Assembly: GCA_036645955.1 (NCBI GenBank) | Contig: JAVXND010000006.1 | Coordinates: forward strand, 1 to 64,000 | DNA: 64,000 bases | From: Limiplasma sp036645955 | GTDB taxonomy: Bacteria; Bacillota; Clostridia; Christensenellales; Aristaeellaceae | Direction: 5' to 3' | Shown here: piece by piece, positions 1 to 9,418 of the stretch | How positions within the stretch are numbered: position 1 is the first letter of the stretch | Layout: every line of letters begins with the position of its first letter | The notes under the pieces: model-generated | Databases searched by the model: none | Told to the model about the DNA's origin: nothing | Seen by the model: the letters and a program-made list of their open reading frames with translations, nothing else | Translations under genes and position numbers: made by a program

Positions 1-158
1 CAGCATCGCGGAAAGCCATTTCCGCACACCCCGCCCCCGTGCTAGGGGCACCCCCCACGCCAGCATCGCGGAAAGCCATTTCCGCACACCCCGCCCTCGT
101 GCTGGGGTCACCCCCCCACGCCAGCAGCGCGGAAAGCCATTTCCGCAAGCCCCACCGC
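1..158. repeat. Tandem repeat of about 60 bp, 2.6 copies
   Basis: Two full units begin at 1 and 61, and a partial third begins at 122. Each opens with CAGCATCGCGGAAAGCC or a one-base variant and contains a perfect stem, GCGGAAA/TTTCCGC, with a 4-base loop (8-25, 68-85, 129-146). The array runs into the 3' end of the FtsH-like gene, so the last dozen or so codons of that gene are repeat sequence. The array may continue to the left of the window. Confidence 0.85.
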
Positions 159-1601
159 CCCCCCTTCGGGGGAAGAATTGCAAAATGAAGGGTTGCTATC
201 CCTTCCATCCTCCACAATGCAATCCAACACTTCAGTTTGCCCAAGCGTTTCACGCTCCAGCAGCAGCTGCGTAAGCCTTTCCCATGCGCTTTGATAGCGT
301 CTGAGCACGGTTGCGGCCAGCTGCTGGCCATTGCGCAACCATTGCTGGGCGGCAAAATCCTTTTGTGACTGTGCAAATAAATAAACGCCGTCATTCCCTG
401 GCAGCATGCCCCATTCGCATACCATGCGCTGTGCAAGGGTCGCGGCTTTTTCAATATCGTTGGCCGCACCGGTGCTTACGCCTTCGGCACCAAGCAATAG
501 CGTTTCCGCTTCGCGCCCTGCCAGCGCTACAGCAATGTGATGGAGCAATTCCTGCTTTTGATGAAACATTTTTTCGGGCGGAATGGCCATGCTGTAGCCT
601 GCCGCACCGTGACCTGTGGGTATGATGGACACTTTTTTAATGCTGCTTTCGGGCAGGAGAATGGCGGTGAGCAAAGCATGTCCCGCCTCGTGGGCGGCAG
701 TGATTTCTCGCTCTTTGGCAAGCGCACTGTTTCCACGGCGATCCATGCCAAAAAGCATGAAGTTGATGGCGCGGTTCACATCCTTACTTTCGATGTGCTC
801 CGCATTGCGCTTGGCCGCAAAGATGGCGGCTTCGTTGAGCACGCCCTCTAGCTTTGCGCCTGAAAAAAGAGCAGTTTGCGCGGCCAATTCAGGCAGGGAC
901 ACATCCGCGCCCATCGGCTTGTTGCGCGCATGCACCTCCAAAATTTTCACACGTTCTTCATAGCCGGGAAGGGGTACCTCTATGTGGCGGTCAAAGCGCC
1001 CCGCACGCAGCAAGGCTTCGTCCAGCGTATCGACACGGTTGGTGGCCGCAAGCACCACCACGCCGTCACCCTCGCGAAAACCGCTCATTTCGGAAAGCAA
1101 CGCGTTGAGCGTCTGCTCGCGTTCATCGCTTCGGTTATCCCGCTTTTTACCGATTGCGTCAATTTCGTCAAAAAAGATGACCGCATGCCCCGCTTTGCGT
1201 GCGCTTTTAAACAATGCGCGAATTCGGCTCGCACCCACGCCCACATACATTTCAACAAAATCGGCACCGTTCACGGCAAAAAACGGTACGCCCGCTTCGC
1301 CTGCTAAGGCACGCGCCATCAGCGTTTTGCCTGTGCCCGGCAAGCCGTATAGCAGCACGCCGCGCGGCGTGCGAGCGCCAAAACGGCTGTATTGCTCCGG
1401 CAAGCGAATGAAACTCAAAATATCGTGCAAGCTTTCCAAGGCTTCCTCATTGGCGGCAATGTCGGCAAAACGCACGCTGGGCACTGTGCCTTCGCTATGA
1501 TGCTCAATACTGCCCACAAAGCCCCGCTCGCTTTTTTTGCGCCTGACAAAAAAAATCATGCCGCCAAATAGCAGCAGGAACAAAAGTAGGGTAAAGCTCA
1601 T
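108..1601 (-). CDS. FtsH-like ATP-dependent zinc metalloprotease, short form
   Basis: Membrane-anchored AAA+ protease expected to unfold and degrade membrane or cytosolic proteins. One membrane segment lies at residues 3-19, followed by basic residues. The AAA domain has Walker A GLPGTGKT (86-93), Walker B VIFFDE (141-146) and a second region of homology ending in AGRFDRH (about 187-206). The M41 peptidase domain has the zinc motif HEAGH (304-308) and a downstream TGAANDIEKA stretch that could give the third ligand. At 497 residues it is shorter than the usual 600-650, and the second membrane helix and extracytoplasmic domain of classical FtsH are missing. It is therefore likely a paralogue, not the housekeeping FtsH. 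The C-terminal residues are encoded by the flanking 60-bp repeat. The ATG is preceded by a purine-rich GGCGGTGG. Confidence 0.9.
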   Translation of the reverse strand: MSFTLLLFLLLFGGMIFFVRRKKSERGFVGSIEHHSEGTVPSVRFADIAANEEALESLHDILSFIRLPEQYSRFGARTPRGVLLYGLPGTGKTLMARALAGEAGVPFFAVNGADFVEMYVGVGASRIRALFKSARKAGHAVIFFDEIDAIGKKRDNRSDEREQTLNALLSEMSGFREGDGVVVLAATNRVDTLDEALLRAGRFDRHIEVPLPGYEERVKILEVHARNKPMGADVSLPELAAQTALFSGAKLEGVLNEAAIFAAKRNAEHIESKDVNRAINFMLFGMDRRGNSALAKEREITAAHEAGHALLTAILLPESSIKKVSIIPTGHGAAGYSMAIPPEKMFHQKQELLHHIAVALAGREAETLLLGAEGVSTGAANDIEKAATLAQRMVCEWGMLPGNDGVYLFAQSQKDFAAQQWLRNGQQLAATVLRRYQSAWERLTQLLLERETLGQTEVLDCIVEDGRDSNPSFCNSSPEGGAVGLAEMAFRAAGVGG

Positions 1602-1641
1602 GGAACCACCGCCTTTCTACAACAAAAATGGTTGTAACTTC

Positions 1642-1671
1642 AGTATACAAGATCGCGCACACCCATGTAAA
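1642..1671 (-). promoter_or_regulatory. Probable sigma-A promoter for the FtsH-like gene
   Basis: On the minus strand, TTTACA is followed after 18 bases by TATACT, about 40 bases ahead of the start codon. The match is five of six at -35 and five of six at -10. It lies in the divergent gap between the protease and the penicillin-binding protein. Confidence 0.5.
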
Positions 1672-1791
1672 TGGTACTTATTGTAGTGGTTTCCATGGTT
1701 TTTGTAAGCGGAAAACGAGCATAGTAACGATGGATGGCGTGCGGCAGCCGTTTGAAGCAAAAAGCAGGACAGTCGCTTGGAGGGTCGTTGG

Positions 1792-4668
1792 ATGAAAAAG
1801 GCGAAGCGCAGGCATGTTCATGATCTGAAACGGGCAAACGAGCCGCGCGGGTACGCGACGGAGCCGCCCGTAAGCAAGGAAGACGAGGGCGTTCAAGCGG
1901 ATCTGATGGAGGAGCGCGAGGCGGCAGATGCACAGCCTGTGAACGCTGTTTCGGAGCATGCGCAAGAGGACATGCCCGTTGAGGAAGAACGCGAACCGCT
2001 TAATCAGAGCGAAATAGGGGAAGCACAGGAAATGGCGGGGGAACCATTGGCGGGGGAGCCATTGGCAGAGCCCGCGCCTTCGGAAAGCCCGCGCAAGCAG
2101 AAAAAAAGCGCTGAAAAAAGATTGCAGGAAGCGTTTGAACAGCGCGAGCCCGATATTTCCGCAGGCAGTGCACGGCAATTGATGAAGCATCGCAAGCATG
2201 CGGGCAAAAAGCTGCACACGCCTCAAATGAAGCAAACGGGCATTCCTCAGAGGAATCATCCCATCCGCTCCACCCTTTGGACATTGTTTAGCCTGATGAT
2301 CATTACAGTGTTGGGCGCTTATTTCGCTTTTGATATGGGAAATTGGCAGCCGCTCGACATTGGCAAAATCACCGCCGCCGCGCAAACGGGGAGCTTATAT
2401 GATCGAAACGGGGAGCTGATTACAACCATCAGAGGCACGCAAAACCGCGTGGTGGTTCCGCTTAGCGAAATATCGCAAAGAACGCTCAACGTTTTTATCG
2501 CGGCAGAGGATTTGCGCTTTTACAAGCATCGCGGCATTGATGTGATCCGCCTTTTTGGCGCTGTGGCGGCCAACCTCAAGCAAGGCAGTTACGCGCAGGG
2601 CGCAAGCACCATTTCCATGCAGCTCATACGCCAAAGCCATTTGAGCACGCAAAAAACCATTGCGCGCAAGCTGGAAGAAATGTACCTTGCCATACAGCTT
2701 GAGGCGCGTATGACCAAGGATCAAATACTGGAAATGTACCTCAATTACATCTATTTTGGCAACGGCGCTTATGGCATACAGGCGGCGGCACAGACCTATT
2801 TTGGGGTGGATGCAAAAGCGCTCACGCTTGCACAGGCGGCGGCGCTGGCCGCGTCCATCAAAGCGCCAAGCCACTATGCGCCGCATGTGAGCGAGCCAAA
2901 CAACCGCGCAAGGCGGCGCTATATTTTGGATACGATGCTCACAGAGGGTATGATCGATCAAGCCATGCATGACACGGCGGCGCGTGAAACCATTGCCTTG
3001 GTTGACAATGTGCCTGTTGATTTGCCCTATGGCTGGTTTGTGGATGCCGTGCTTGACGAAGCCGAAGCCCTGCTGGGCATGACAAGCGAGCAGGTGCTTA
3101 CGGGCGGCTTTGTCATCGATACCACCTTAAGCCGCACACATCAGGATTTGCTGGAAAAACAATTTACCACAGATGTATTTCCCCCAAAGGCAAGCGACGG
3201 CACCTTGGTGCAGGGAGCGGCCGCATGCGTCGATACGCACACGGGCGATGTGCTGGCCATTGTGGGCGGGCGCAGCTACGAAGTGCGGCGCGGCTTAAAC
3301 CGTGCCACACAGCTGCGCAGACAGCCCGGATCATCCCTCAAGCCTCTTGTGGTTTTTGCGCCTGCCATTGATCAATTTGGGTACATGACCGCAAGCGTGT
3401 TAAAGGATGAGCCCACCAACTTTGGAGGCTATAAGCCCCGCAACAGCAGCTATACTTATTATGGAAACGTGAGCATCCGCACCGCCCTCACCAATAGCTT
3501 AAATGTATGTACGGTTTCATTGCTCAATGAAATCGGCGTATCTGCGGGCAAAAAGTACCTTGAAAAGGTAGGCATACCCCTGGATCAGCGGGATGACAAC
3601 CTGGCGCTGGCGCTTGGCGCTATGACCTATGGCGTATCGCCTGTGAAGCTGGCGGCGGCTTACGCGCCGTTTGGCAATGGGGGCACCTTTCACACGGCGC
3701 ATTTGATTCGCAAGGTGACGGACCCTACAGGCCGCGTGCTGTTTCAACAGCGCGATGAGGGCACGCGCGTGCTCAAGGCGCAATCCGCCTATTTAATGAC
3801 CAGCCTGCTGGAATCGGTAACCGCATCTGGTACAGGCGCAAAGCTTTCTGGGGCCAATACGCCGATTGCGGGCAAAACTGGCACGGTTAACATGACAGGC
3901 GGCGGTAACCGCGATATTTGGATGGCTTGCTACAACAGTGAAATTTCCTGCGCCTTTTGGATGGGCTTTGACGAGCCGGACAGCAAGCACAAATTGCAGG
4001 GCTGGGTCAGCGGCGGCGATCACACCGCCGCCATGGCACGCAACTACTTTAAAGCGCTGTATCAAAACCGAAGCAAGCCCGATTTTAGCAGGCCAGACGG
4101 CATTGTGGCGCTGGAAATCGATAAGCAGGCCATCAAATGGCGCGGCGAACCCATGCTGGCGGTGGATTTAACGCCCAAAGCGTACCGCTATACCGAGTAT
4201 TTTGCCGCCAATAACCATCCCAATAAAAAAAGCGACGTATGGACGCCGCCGCGCTCGCCCAATAGCTTTACCATTGGCCACAACGACAATGGTTATCCGC
4301 TTCTCATGATTCAACCAGCGGAATCCGCCGTTTACCGCGTACAGCGTGATACGCAGGGGGAAAGCTTTATTTTAACAGAGCTGTATGGCAGTGAGGGCGA
4401 AACGCTCTACTATACAGATACCACCGCCAAAGCAGGCGTGGTGTACACCTACCGTGTAATTCCCGTGCATGCGGAGCTGCTTAACAACGGCATTTTGCTG
4501 GAGGGCGTGCAAGCGGTTCAGGTGGCGCAAGCCAACATTGCGGGCGGAAGCTCCTTGTGGAACAGCGTAAAGAATTTCTTTGGAGGCAACAAAAAAACAA
4601 CGTCCCCCGAAAGGGACGTTGTGGACAGCATGACAGAAAACCAAAGCTCCATCTTTTGGGGACGGTAG
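1792..4668 (+). CDS. Class A penicillin-binding protein (PBP1A type)
   Basis: Bifunctional peptidoglycan synthase that polymerises glycan strands and cross-links peptides outside the membrane. The ATG at 1792 was chosen because GGAGGG lies 7 bases upstream; an in-frame TTG at 1777 overlaps that site. A highly charged cytoplasmic tail of about 160 residues precedes one membrane helix (about 161-183). The GT51 glycosyltransferase domain follows, with the catalytic Glu in AAEDLRFYKH (about 239) and QGASTISMQLIRQ (about 269). The transpeptidase domain has SSLK with nucleophile Ser514, SLN (569-571) and KTG (695-697). After it comes an extension with a fibronectin III-like look. The long charged tail is notable; such tails often bind cytoplasmic division or elongation factors, but nothing here shows which. 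The last part of the gene carries a terminator for the opposite strand. Confidence 0.95.
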   Translation: MKKAKRRHVHDLKRANEPRGYATEPPVSKEDEGVQADLMEEREAADAQPVNAVSEHAQEDMPVEEEREPLNQSEIGEAQEMAGEPLAGEPLAEPAPSESPRKQKKSAEKRLQEAFEQREPDISAGSARQLMKHRKHAGKKLHTPQMKQTGIPQRNHPIRSTLWTLFSLMIITVLGAYFAFDMGNWQPLDIGKITAAAQTGSLYDRNGELITTIRGTQNRVVVPLSEISQRTLNVFIAAEDLRFYKHRGIDVIRLFGAVAANLKQGSYAQGASTISMQLIRQSHLSTQKTIARKLEEMYLAIQLEARMTKDQILEMYLNYIYFGNGAYGIQAAAQTYFGVDAKALTLAQAAALAASIKAPSHYAPHVSEPNNRARRRYILDTMLTEGMIDQAMHDTAARETIALVDNVPVDLPYGWFVDAVLDEAEALLGMTSEQVLTGGFVIDTTLSRTHQDLLEKQFTTDVFPPKASDGTLVQGAAACVDTHTGDVLAIVGGRSYEVRRGLNRATQLRRQPGSSLKPLVVFAPAIDQFGYMTASVLKDEPTNFGGYKPRNSSYTYYGNVSIRTALTNSLNVCTVSLLNEIGVSAGKKYLEKVGIPLDQRDDNLALALGAMTYGVSPVKLAAAYAPFGNGGTFHTAHLIRKVTDPTGRVLFQQRDEGTRVLKAQSAYLMTSLLESVTASGTGAKLSGANTPIAGKTGTVNMTGGGNRDIWMACYNSEISCAFWMGFDEPDSKHKLQGWVSGGDHTAAMARNYFKALYQNRSKPDFSRPDGIVALEIDKQAIKWRGEPMLAVDLTPKAYRYTEYFAANNHPNKKSDVWTPPRSPNSFTIGHNDNGYPLLMIQPAESAVYRVQRDTQGESFILTELYGSEGETLYYTDTTAKAGVVYTYRVIPVHAELLNNGILLEGVQAVQVAQANIAGGSSLWNSVKNFFGGNKKTTSPERDVVDSMTENQSSIFWGR
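4591..4622 (-). terminator. Intrinsic terminator for the minus-strand ABC operon, inside the PBP gene
   Basis: Perfect 10-bp stem ACAACGTCCC/GGGACGTTGT (4597-4606 and 4613-4622) with a 6-base loop. On the minus strand it is followed directly by seven T (plus-strand A run 4591-4597). There is no T run on the plus side, so it serves the transporter operon ending at 4738. It sits entirely within the coding sequence of the convergent penicillin-binding protein gene. Confidence 0.85.
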
Positions 4669-4737
4669 GCTTATAAATTGCTGTGAAGGCGGCGAAGCGT
4701 GTGTGAATCCGTGCCTCCGCATAGCGCGCATACAGAT

Positions 4738-6714
4738 TTATTCACTCACAATTTTGTAGTACACCTTTGCCGTCAATAGGTACACAATGCCATAGAGCAC
4801 TGCAAAGGCCGCAAAGCTGATCACCGCGCAAAGCGCCATCAGCTGAATGTTAAACATGCCCAAGGTGGAAAACATGCGGGAGATGCTTGGGAAGGAAAAA
4901 ACCACGTGAATGCCCGCCGCCAGCAATGGCAGGAAAAAAACCATCAGAATCTGCGAGCCTATGGAACGCTTGATTTCACTGTGACTTAGCCCCACCTTTT
5001 TCATAATCTGGTAACGCTCCCGATCATCATAGCCTTCGGAAATTTGCTTGTAGTAGATGATGAGGATCATGGCCATGATGAACAGCGCACCTAGGAACAG
5101 CCCCACAAAGAGCAGGCCGCCATAAAGATGAAGCAAATCCTGCCGAAGGGTAACGCGGCAATCAACCGAATAGCGCTGGTTGGGACAGGCTTCGCCAATG
5201 GCGGCTCGCAGGGATTTGGAGAAGGCCGCCTTTTGTTCATCGGTGCCGGAGAGCATAAAGCTGACATTCAGCTCTATGGAGGAGGAATGCTTCCCATAGG
5301 CAAGCTTCTGCTTCTCGTCCAATGCTTTAAGAACCTCGCGGTCCTTTACCACCAACATTTGGGTATTGTAAATGCTCGCATTCATCAATCCGCTTTGAAC
5401 GTGGCTGGGAACCCTTGCTTTAATGTGAAAGGTATCGTCAAACACGCGAAGCGTGGCTTCGCTATGCTCACCGCGGAAGGAATGCAGCAGAATTTCATCC
5501 GCCTCGAGCTGCTCGTTTGTGCCAAAATACTGGTTGTAGCTATCCAGCGGGATCAGGAACAGGCTGGTCAGACCGTCGCCAAATTCATTCACGTCCGCAG
5601 TGGTGTCGGTCAGGTAGGTTTCGCCTTGCTTGTAACCCGCAAAGGCCAGGTACAGATAGCTTTTTTCCTCGCTCTTTTCCAAGCCTGCCTTTTGAAGCTC
5701 GCGATCGATGGCTGTGCGAAGCTCGGCCTCGCTTTCATATGCGGCGGTATCAATGGCAATGTCAACGGGAATGCGGCCGTTGAGCATGTCCTCCGTGCCT
5801 AAGCGAAGGGAGATGGTGGAAAAAACCATGACCAGCACCATTGTGCAAAGAATGCACACGTTGGCCAGCCCAACCGCATTTTGTTTCATGCGGTAGATCA
5901 TGCCCGAAAGGCTGATAAAATGATCCGCGCGGTAATAGTAGCGCTTGTTTTTGCGCAAAAGCTTTAAAACGGTAACACTGCCCGCAGTAAAGAGCAAATA
6001 CGTACCCAAAATGACCAACAGCACCGCTATAAAAAACAGGAAGATGACCATTACGGGGTTAACCGTGTAAATGGAAATGTAATAGCCAAGACCCAGTGAA
6101 AGCACGCCTAACAGGGCGATAAACCAGTTGGCCTTTGGCTCACGCTCACCCACCTGACCGCCCGTAAGCAGTTCAATGGGCTTGGCTTGATGAATTTGGC
6201 GCAGGGAGTTGAGAAAAATAAGCAGAAATGTGATGCATAGCACAGCCCCCGCATGGATGAGCGCCGTGCTTGAAACGTAGAAGCTCATGCTTGCAATGCT
6301 GCCAAGCATGCGTGATAGTATCAAAAACATCAGCTTATCCAACAAAATGCCAATACCGAGGCCCGCAAGCAGGCTGAGCAGCAATATGAAAATGGTTTCC
6401 CAAAACACTACAAGGCCGATGTGCTTTTTCTCCATGCCGAGGATGTTGTAGAGGCCAAATTCCTTTTTGCGCCGTTTCATTAAAAAGCTATTGGTGTAAA
6501 ACAAAAACACAACGCTGAAAATGGTGGTAACCACCACGCCAAGGGTTAAGCAAAACGAAAGAGTATCCGATTCAAGCCCTTGGTTCCCAGAAAGTGAGCA
6601 AATCATGTAAAGCATGGCGGTGGTCATAACCGCAGTCAGAATATAGGGATAATAAATTTTGCGGTTTTTGCGGATGTTGGTGAGCGAAAGCCGCGCAAAG
6701 AAGCCCTTACGCAT
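4738..6714 (-). CDS. BceB-like ABC transporter permease (FtsX/MacB superfamily)
   Basis: Membrane subunit of a peptide-sensing or antimicrobial-peptide resistance transporter. It has about ten hydrophobic segments, and a large extracellular domain of roughly 200 residues lies between the seventh and eighth; this is the hallmark of the BceB/VraG family, in which that loop senses cell-wall-active peptides. The length (658 residues) fits the family. The ATG at 6714 was chosen because it overlaps the stop of the ATPase gene (ATGCGTAA) and has AGGTGG 8 bases upstream; a TTG further upstream is unlikely. It is translationally coupled to the ATPase and cotranscribed with the two-component system. 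The substrate cannot be read from the sequence. Confidence 0.9.
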   Translation of the reverse strand: MRKGFFARLSLTNIRKNRKIYYPYILTAVMTTAMLYMICSLSGNQGLESDTLSFCLTLGVVVTTIFSVVFLFYTNSFLMKRRKKEFGLYNILGMEKKHIGLVVFWETIFILLLSLLAGLGIGILLDKLMFLILSRMLGSIASMSFYVSSTALIHAGAVLCITFLLIFLNSLRQIHQAKPIELLTGGQVGEREPKANWFIALLGVLSLGLGYYISIYTVNPVMVIFLFFIAVLLVILGTYLLFTAGSVTVLKLLRKNKRYYYRADHFISLSGMIYRMKQNAVGLANVCILCTMVLVMVFSTISLRLGTEDMLNGRIPVDIAIDTAAYESEAELRTAIDRELQKAGLEKSEEKSYLYLAFAGYKQGETYLTDTTADVNEFGDGLTSLFLIPLDSYNQYFGTNEQLEADEILLHSFRGEHSEATLRVFDDTFHIKARVPSHVQSGLMNASIYNTQMLVVKDREVLKALDEKQKLAYGKHSSSIELNVSFMLSGTDEQKAAFSKSLRAAIGEACPNQRYSVDCRVTLRQDLLHLYGGLLFVGLFLGALFIMAMILIIYYKQISEGYDDRERYQIMKKVGLSHSEIKRSIGSQILMVFFLPLLAAGIHVVFSFPSISRMFSTLGMFNIQLMALCAVISFAAFAVLYGIVYLLTAKVYYKIVSE

Positions 6715-7474
6715 GTACCGCACCACCTGTCGCAATCAAGGTCAGGGTATCGGAAATTTTTTGGTACATTTCCTCTGTGGTGCTTTTTGCACGGTAAAGC
6801 TGATGGTACACCTCGCCGTCCTTGATAAATAGCACACGGCGCGCACTGCTGGCGGCCTTTACCGAGTGGGTGACCATTAAAATGGTTTGACCTTCATCGT
6901 TGATTTCGGTGAAGAGCCTAAGCAAGCTGTCGGTGGCATGACTGTCCAGCGCGCCCGTGGGTTCGTCGGCTAAAATGAGCTGTGGATTGGTAATGAGCGC
7001 ACGCGCTACGGCAGAGCGCTGTTTTTGCCCGCCGGATATTTCGTAGGGGAATTTGGATAAAATGCCGCCAATGCCAAGCTTTTTGGCAATGGGCTCAAGG
7101 CACTTTTCCATATCGGCATAGGCTTTGCCTGCCAGCACCAAGGGCAGGAAAATGTTATCGCGGATGGTGAAGGTGTCCAGCAGGTTAAAATCCTGAAATA
7201 CAAAGCCCAAATGGTCGCGCCTGAAAGCGGAAATTTCTTTTTCTTTGATGCCGACCAAATTTTTCCCGTCCAAGAGCACTTCGCCGCGCGTGGGCTTGTC
7301 CAGTGCCGCCAAAATATTCAAAAGCGTGGTTTTTCCGCTTCCGCTTTCACCCATGATGGCGATATATTCCCCTTTTTCCACCGTGAAGCTCACATCGCTT
7401 AGCGCCTGAACCTGATTGCCGCCAAAGCGAGTGGTATAAATTTTTTGCAGATGATTGACCTCTAACATTGCCAT
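6707..7474 (-). CDS. BceA-like ABC transporter ATP-binding protein
   Basis: Cytoplasmic ATPase partner of the preceding permease. Walker A GESGSGKT (42-49), signature SGGQKQR (about 146-152) and Walker B LILADEPTG (about 165-173) are intact, and the H-loop appears in MVTHSVKAA. The 255-residue length and the pattern after Walker A match the MacB/BceA group. AAGGAGG lies 9 bases ahead of the ATG. It overlaps the permease start by 8 bases. The preceding gap of about 135 bases to the kinase gene shows no clear terminator, so one long transcript from the response regulator onward is plausible. Confidence 0.93.
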   Translation of the reverse strand: MAMLEVNHLQKIYTTRFGGNQVQALSDVSFTVEKGEYIAIMGESGSGKTTLLNILAALDKPTRGEVLLDGKNLVGIKEKEISAFRRDHLGFVFQDFNLLDTFTIRDNIFLPLVLAGKAYADMEKCLEPIAKKLGIGGILSKFPYEISGGQKQRSAVARALITNPQLILADEPTGALDSHATDSLLRLFTEINDEGQTILMVTHSVKAASSARRVLFIKDGEVYHQLYRAKSTTEEMYQKISDTLTLIATGGAVHA

Positions 7475-7610
7475 TTCGCATGACCTCCTTGTGGTTTGTT
7501 ACGAGTCAAAGCATACCGCAAGCGCGGGCGTACTGCCAGCGAATTGGCTTACATTTAGGCGCCCTGTCTTACAGCTTTGTAAGCCAGGACTGCATATCCG
7601 CCTGCTGCGC

Positions 7611-8621
7611 TTATTCCGCATGCAGCTCCACATGGGAAAAGCCGATGGCTACGCAGGTGCCGCGCCCTACCTCGGACGTGATGGAAATGGTGTGCGAAAG
7701 CCTTTGGAGCACCTGCTTCACCAAATAAAGCCCCAAGCCTGTGGCGCGTTTGTCGCTTCGCCCATTATAGCCCGTATACCCCTGCTCAAATACGCGGGGC
7801 AGATCCTCGGGTGCAATGCCGATACCGGTATCTACGATGCAAAGCGTTTCGTCTTGCGGGTTTGCACGCAGGGTAATACAGCCGTGCTTTGTGTATTTGA
7901 TGGCGTTGGAAAGCAATTGCTCAATCACAAAGCTGAGCCATTTTTCATCTGTGAGCACCATAAAAGAGCTTTCATCAATATGTACCTTGAGCTTTTTTTG
8001 TATGAACAACGGTGCAAACTTACGCACGGCTTGCTTGAGCAGGGGGTTTAAGGGATAGCCTTTGAGCACATAATCGCTTGCATCGCTGTTTAGGCGCACA
8101 TAGCTTAATGCCATGTCCACATATTGTTCAATTTTGAACAGCTCGGCATTGAGCGCGGCGTTTTGCTCTGCGGGGTTGGATTGAAGCAATAGCTTCATGG
8201 CCGCAATGGGCACCTTGACCTGATGTGTCCAAAGCGAATAATAGTCATTTTGTGCTTTTTGCATGCTTTGGTTTTGTGCGGAAATCTGGGCATGATCCGC
8301 GAGCGCTTTACAGAGCAAAGCGCGATAATCGTTTTCAAGGAGACCTTGCGCCGCAGGCAAGGGATCAGCCTCACAAAGCGTGCCTTGCAAAAGCTTGGAG
8401 AGTGCCGTGTGGCGGCAAAAGCAATGCCAAAAATCCACAAGGGTAACCACAAGGCCCAGGGCAAGGCAAAGCAGGCTTGCATAACCAACCCCTGCCAAGG
8501 GTGCGCCAAGCAATGTGCAGATCAGTGCAAAAATGGCGATGAAAGCGCCCATCAACAGCAGAATTTTCCACCTGCTTCGCAGGTAACCGCGCCATGCGGG
8601 GCCCAATAAATGCTTTTTCAT
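7611..8621 (-). CDS. BceS-like intramembrane-sensing histidine kinase
   Basis: Sensor kinase with two membrane helices near the N-terminus (within residues about 15-60) and almost no extracellular loop, the arrangement of intramembrane-sensing kinases that read their signal through a partner BceAB transporter. The phospho-acceptor is His133 in WTHQVKVPIAA. The N box (NAIKYT), G1 (DTGIGIAPED) and G2 (GLGLYLVKQ) of the HATPase domain are complete. The start codon overlaps the response regulator stop (ATGA). The neighbouring transporter makes a detoxification or stress-sensing role likely. Confidence 0.92.
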   Translation of the reverse strand: MKKHLLGPAWRGYLRSRWKILLLMGAFIAIFALICTLLGAPLAGVGYASLLCLALGLVVTLVDFWHCFCRHTALSKLLQGTLCEADPLPAAQGLLENDYRALLCKALADHAQISAQNQSMQKAQNDYYSLWTHQVKVPIAAMKLLLQSNPAEQNAALNAELFKIEQYVDMALSYVRLNSDASDYVLKGYPLNPLLKQAVRKFAPLFIQKKLKVHIDESSFMVLTDEKWLSFVIEQLLSNAIKYTKHGCITLRANPQDETLCIVDTGIGIAPEDLPRVFEQGYTGYNGRSDKRATGLGLYLVKQVLQRLSHTISITSEVGRGTCVAIGFSHVELHAE

Positions 8622-9289
8622 TGGATCAGGTACCCCATCCCTTTTTTGGTCTTGATAAGCTCTGGAACGCCTGCGGCCTCTAGCTTTTTGCGAAGCCTTG
8701 TGACGTTTACGCTCAATGTGTTTTCATCCACAAAGGCATCTGTTTCCCAAAGCTTGGTCATGAGCGTATCACGGCTGACAATTTCGTTTTTATGCTCCAA
8801 AAGCACCGTGAGAATGCGGTTTTCATTTTTGGTCAGCTCTGCTTTTTTGCCTTGATAGCTAAGCGTGCCATCGGCTGTGTTGAGCAGCAGCTCGCCATGC
8901 GTGAGCAGGGCTGTGGAACCGCCAAAATCATAGGTGCGCCGCAGGAGCGCTTGCAATTTGGCCATAAGCACTGCCAAATCAAACGGCTTTGCCACAAAAT
9001 CATCCGCGCCTGCGTTAAGCGCCATGAGGATGTTCATGTTGTCTACGGCGGAGGAGATGAACAGGATGGGCACACGGCTTAGCTTGCGAATTTCAGCGCA
9101 CCAATGGTAGCCATCAAAAAATGGAAGGGAAATATCCAGCAGTACCATGTGCGGATCCAATGCCATGCATTCCGTGAGCACATTGCGAAAATCGCTTACA
9201 CCGTGCGCTTCAAAACCCCAGCGCTCCATATAGGCGCAAAGCGTTGCGGTAATGACCTCGTCATCCTCCACAATCAAAATACGGTACAT
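8618..9289 (-). CDS. OmpR/PhoB-type response regulator, BceR-like
   Basis: DNA-binding response regulator: receiver domain with acidic pocket E8-D9-D10, phospho-acceptor Asp52 in LLDISLP and conserved Lys in VAKPFD, followed by a C-terminal winged helix (ENTLSVNVTRLRKKLE). The start at 9289 is set by AAGGAGG 8 bases upstream and by a promoter whose transcript would begin near 9328, which excludes the longer reading frame reaching 9463. It is first in a regulator-kinase-ATPase-permease operon and probably activates its own transporter genes, as in known Bce modules. Confidence 0.93.
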   Translation of the reverse strand: MYRILIVEDDEVITATLCAYMERWGFEAHGVSDFRNVLTECMALDPHMVLLDISLPFFDGYHWCAEIRKLSRVPILFISSAVDNMNILMALNAGADDFVAKPFDLAVLMAKLQALLRRTYDFGGSTALLTHGELLLNTADGTLSYQGKKAELTKNENRILTVLLEHKNEIVSRDTLMTKLWETDAFVDENTLSVNVTRLRKKLEAAGVPELIKTKKGMGYLIQ

Positions 9290-9334
9290 TCGCCATTCCT
9301 CCTTGGAACTGTCGCTTTTGACATCCATAGCATC

Positions 9335-9363
9335 ATTATACCCACACGGAAAGAAACGGGCAA
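9335..9363 (-). promoter_or_regulatory. Probable sigma-A promoter of the Bce-like operon
   Basis: Minus-strand TTGCCC, 17-base spacer, perfect TATAAT. It lies between the response regulator start and the divergent coat-like genes and fits the chosen start codon at 9289. Confidence 0.65.
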
Positions 9364-9418
9364 GTGCTACGCATACTTGTCCGTGCTTTGGGAAAAATAC
9401 CCCACGGAGGTGATTCGA

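Noticed and set aside
1678..2385. Minus-strand frame of 235 codons opposite the PBP gene
   Set aside because: The plus strand encodes a clear charged tail followed by a membrane helix of the PBP; the antisense frame has no recognisable domain.
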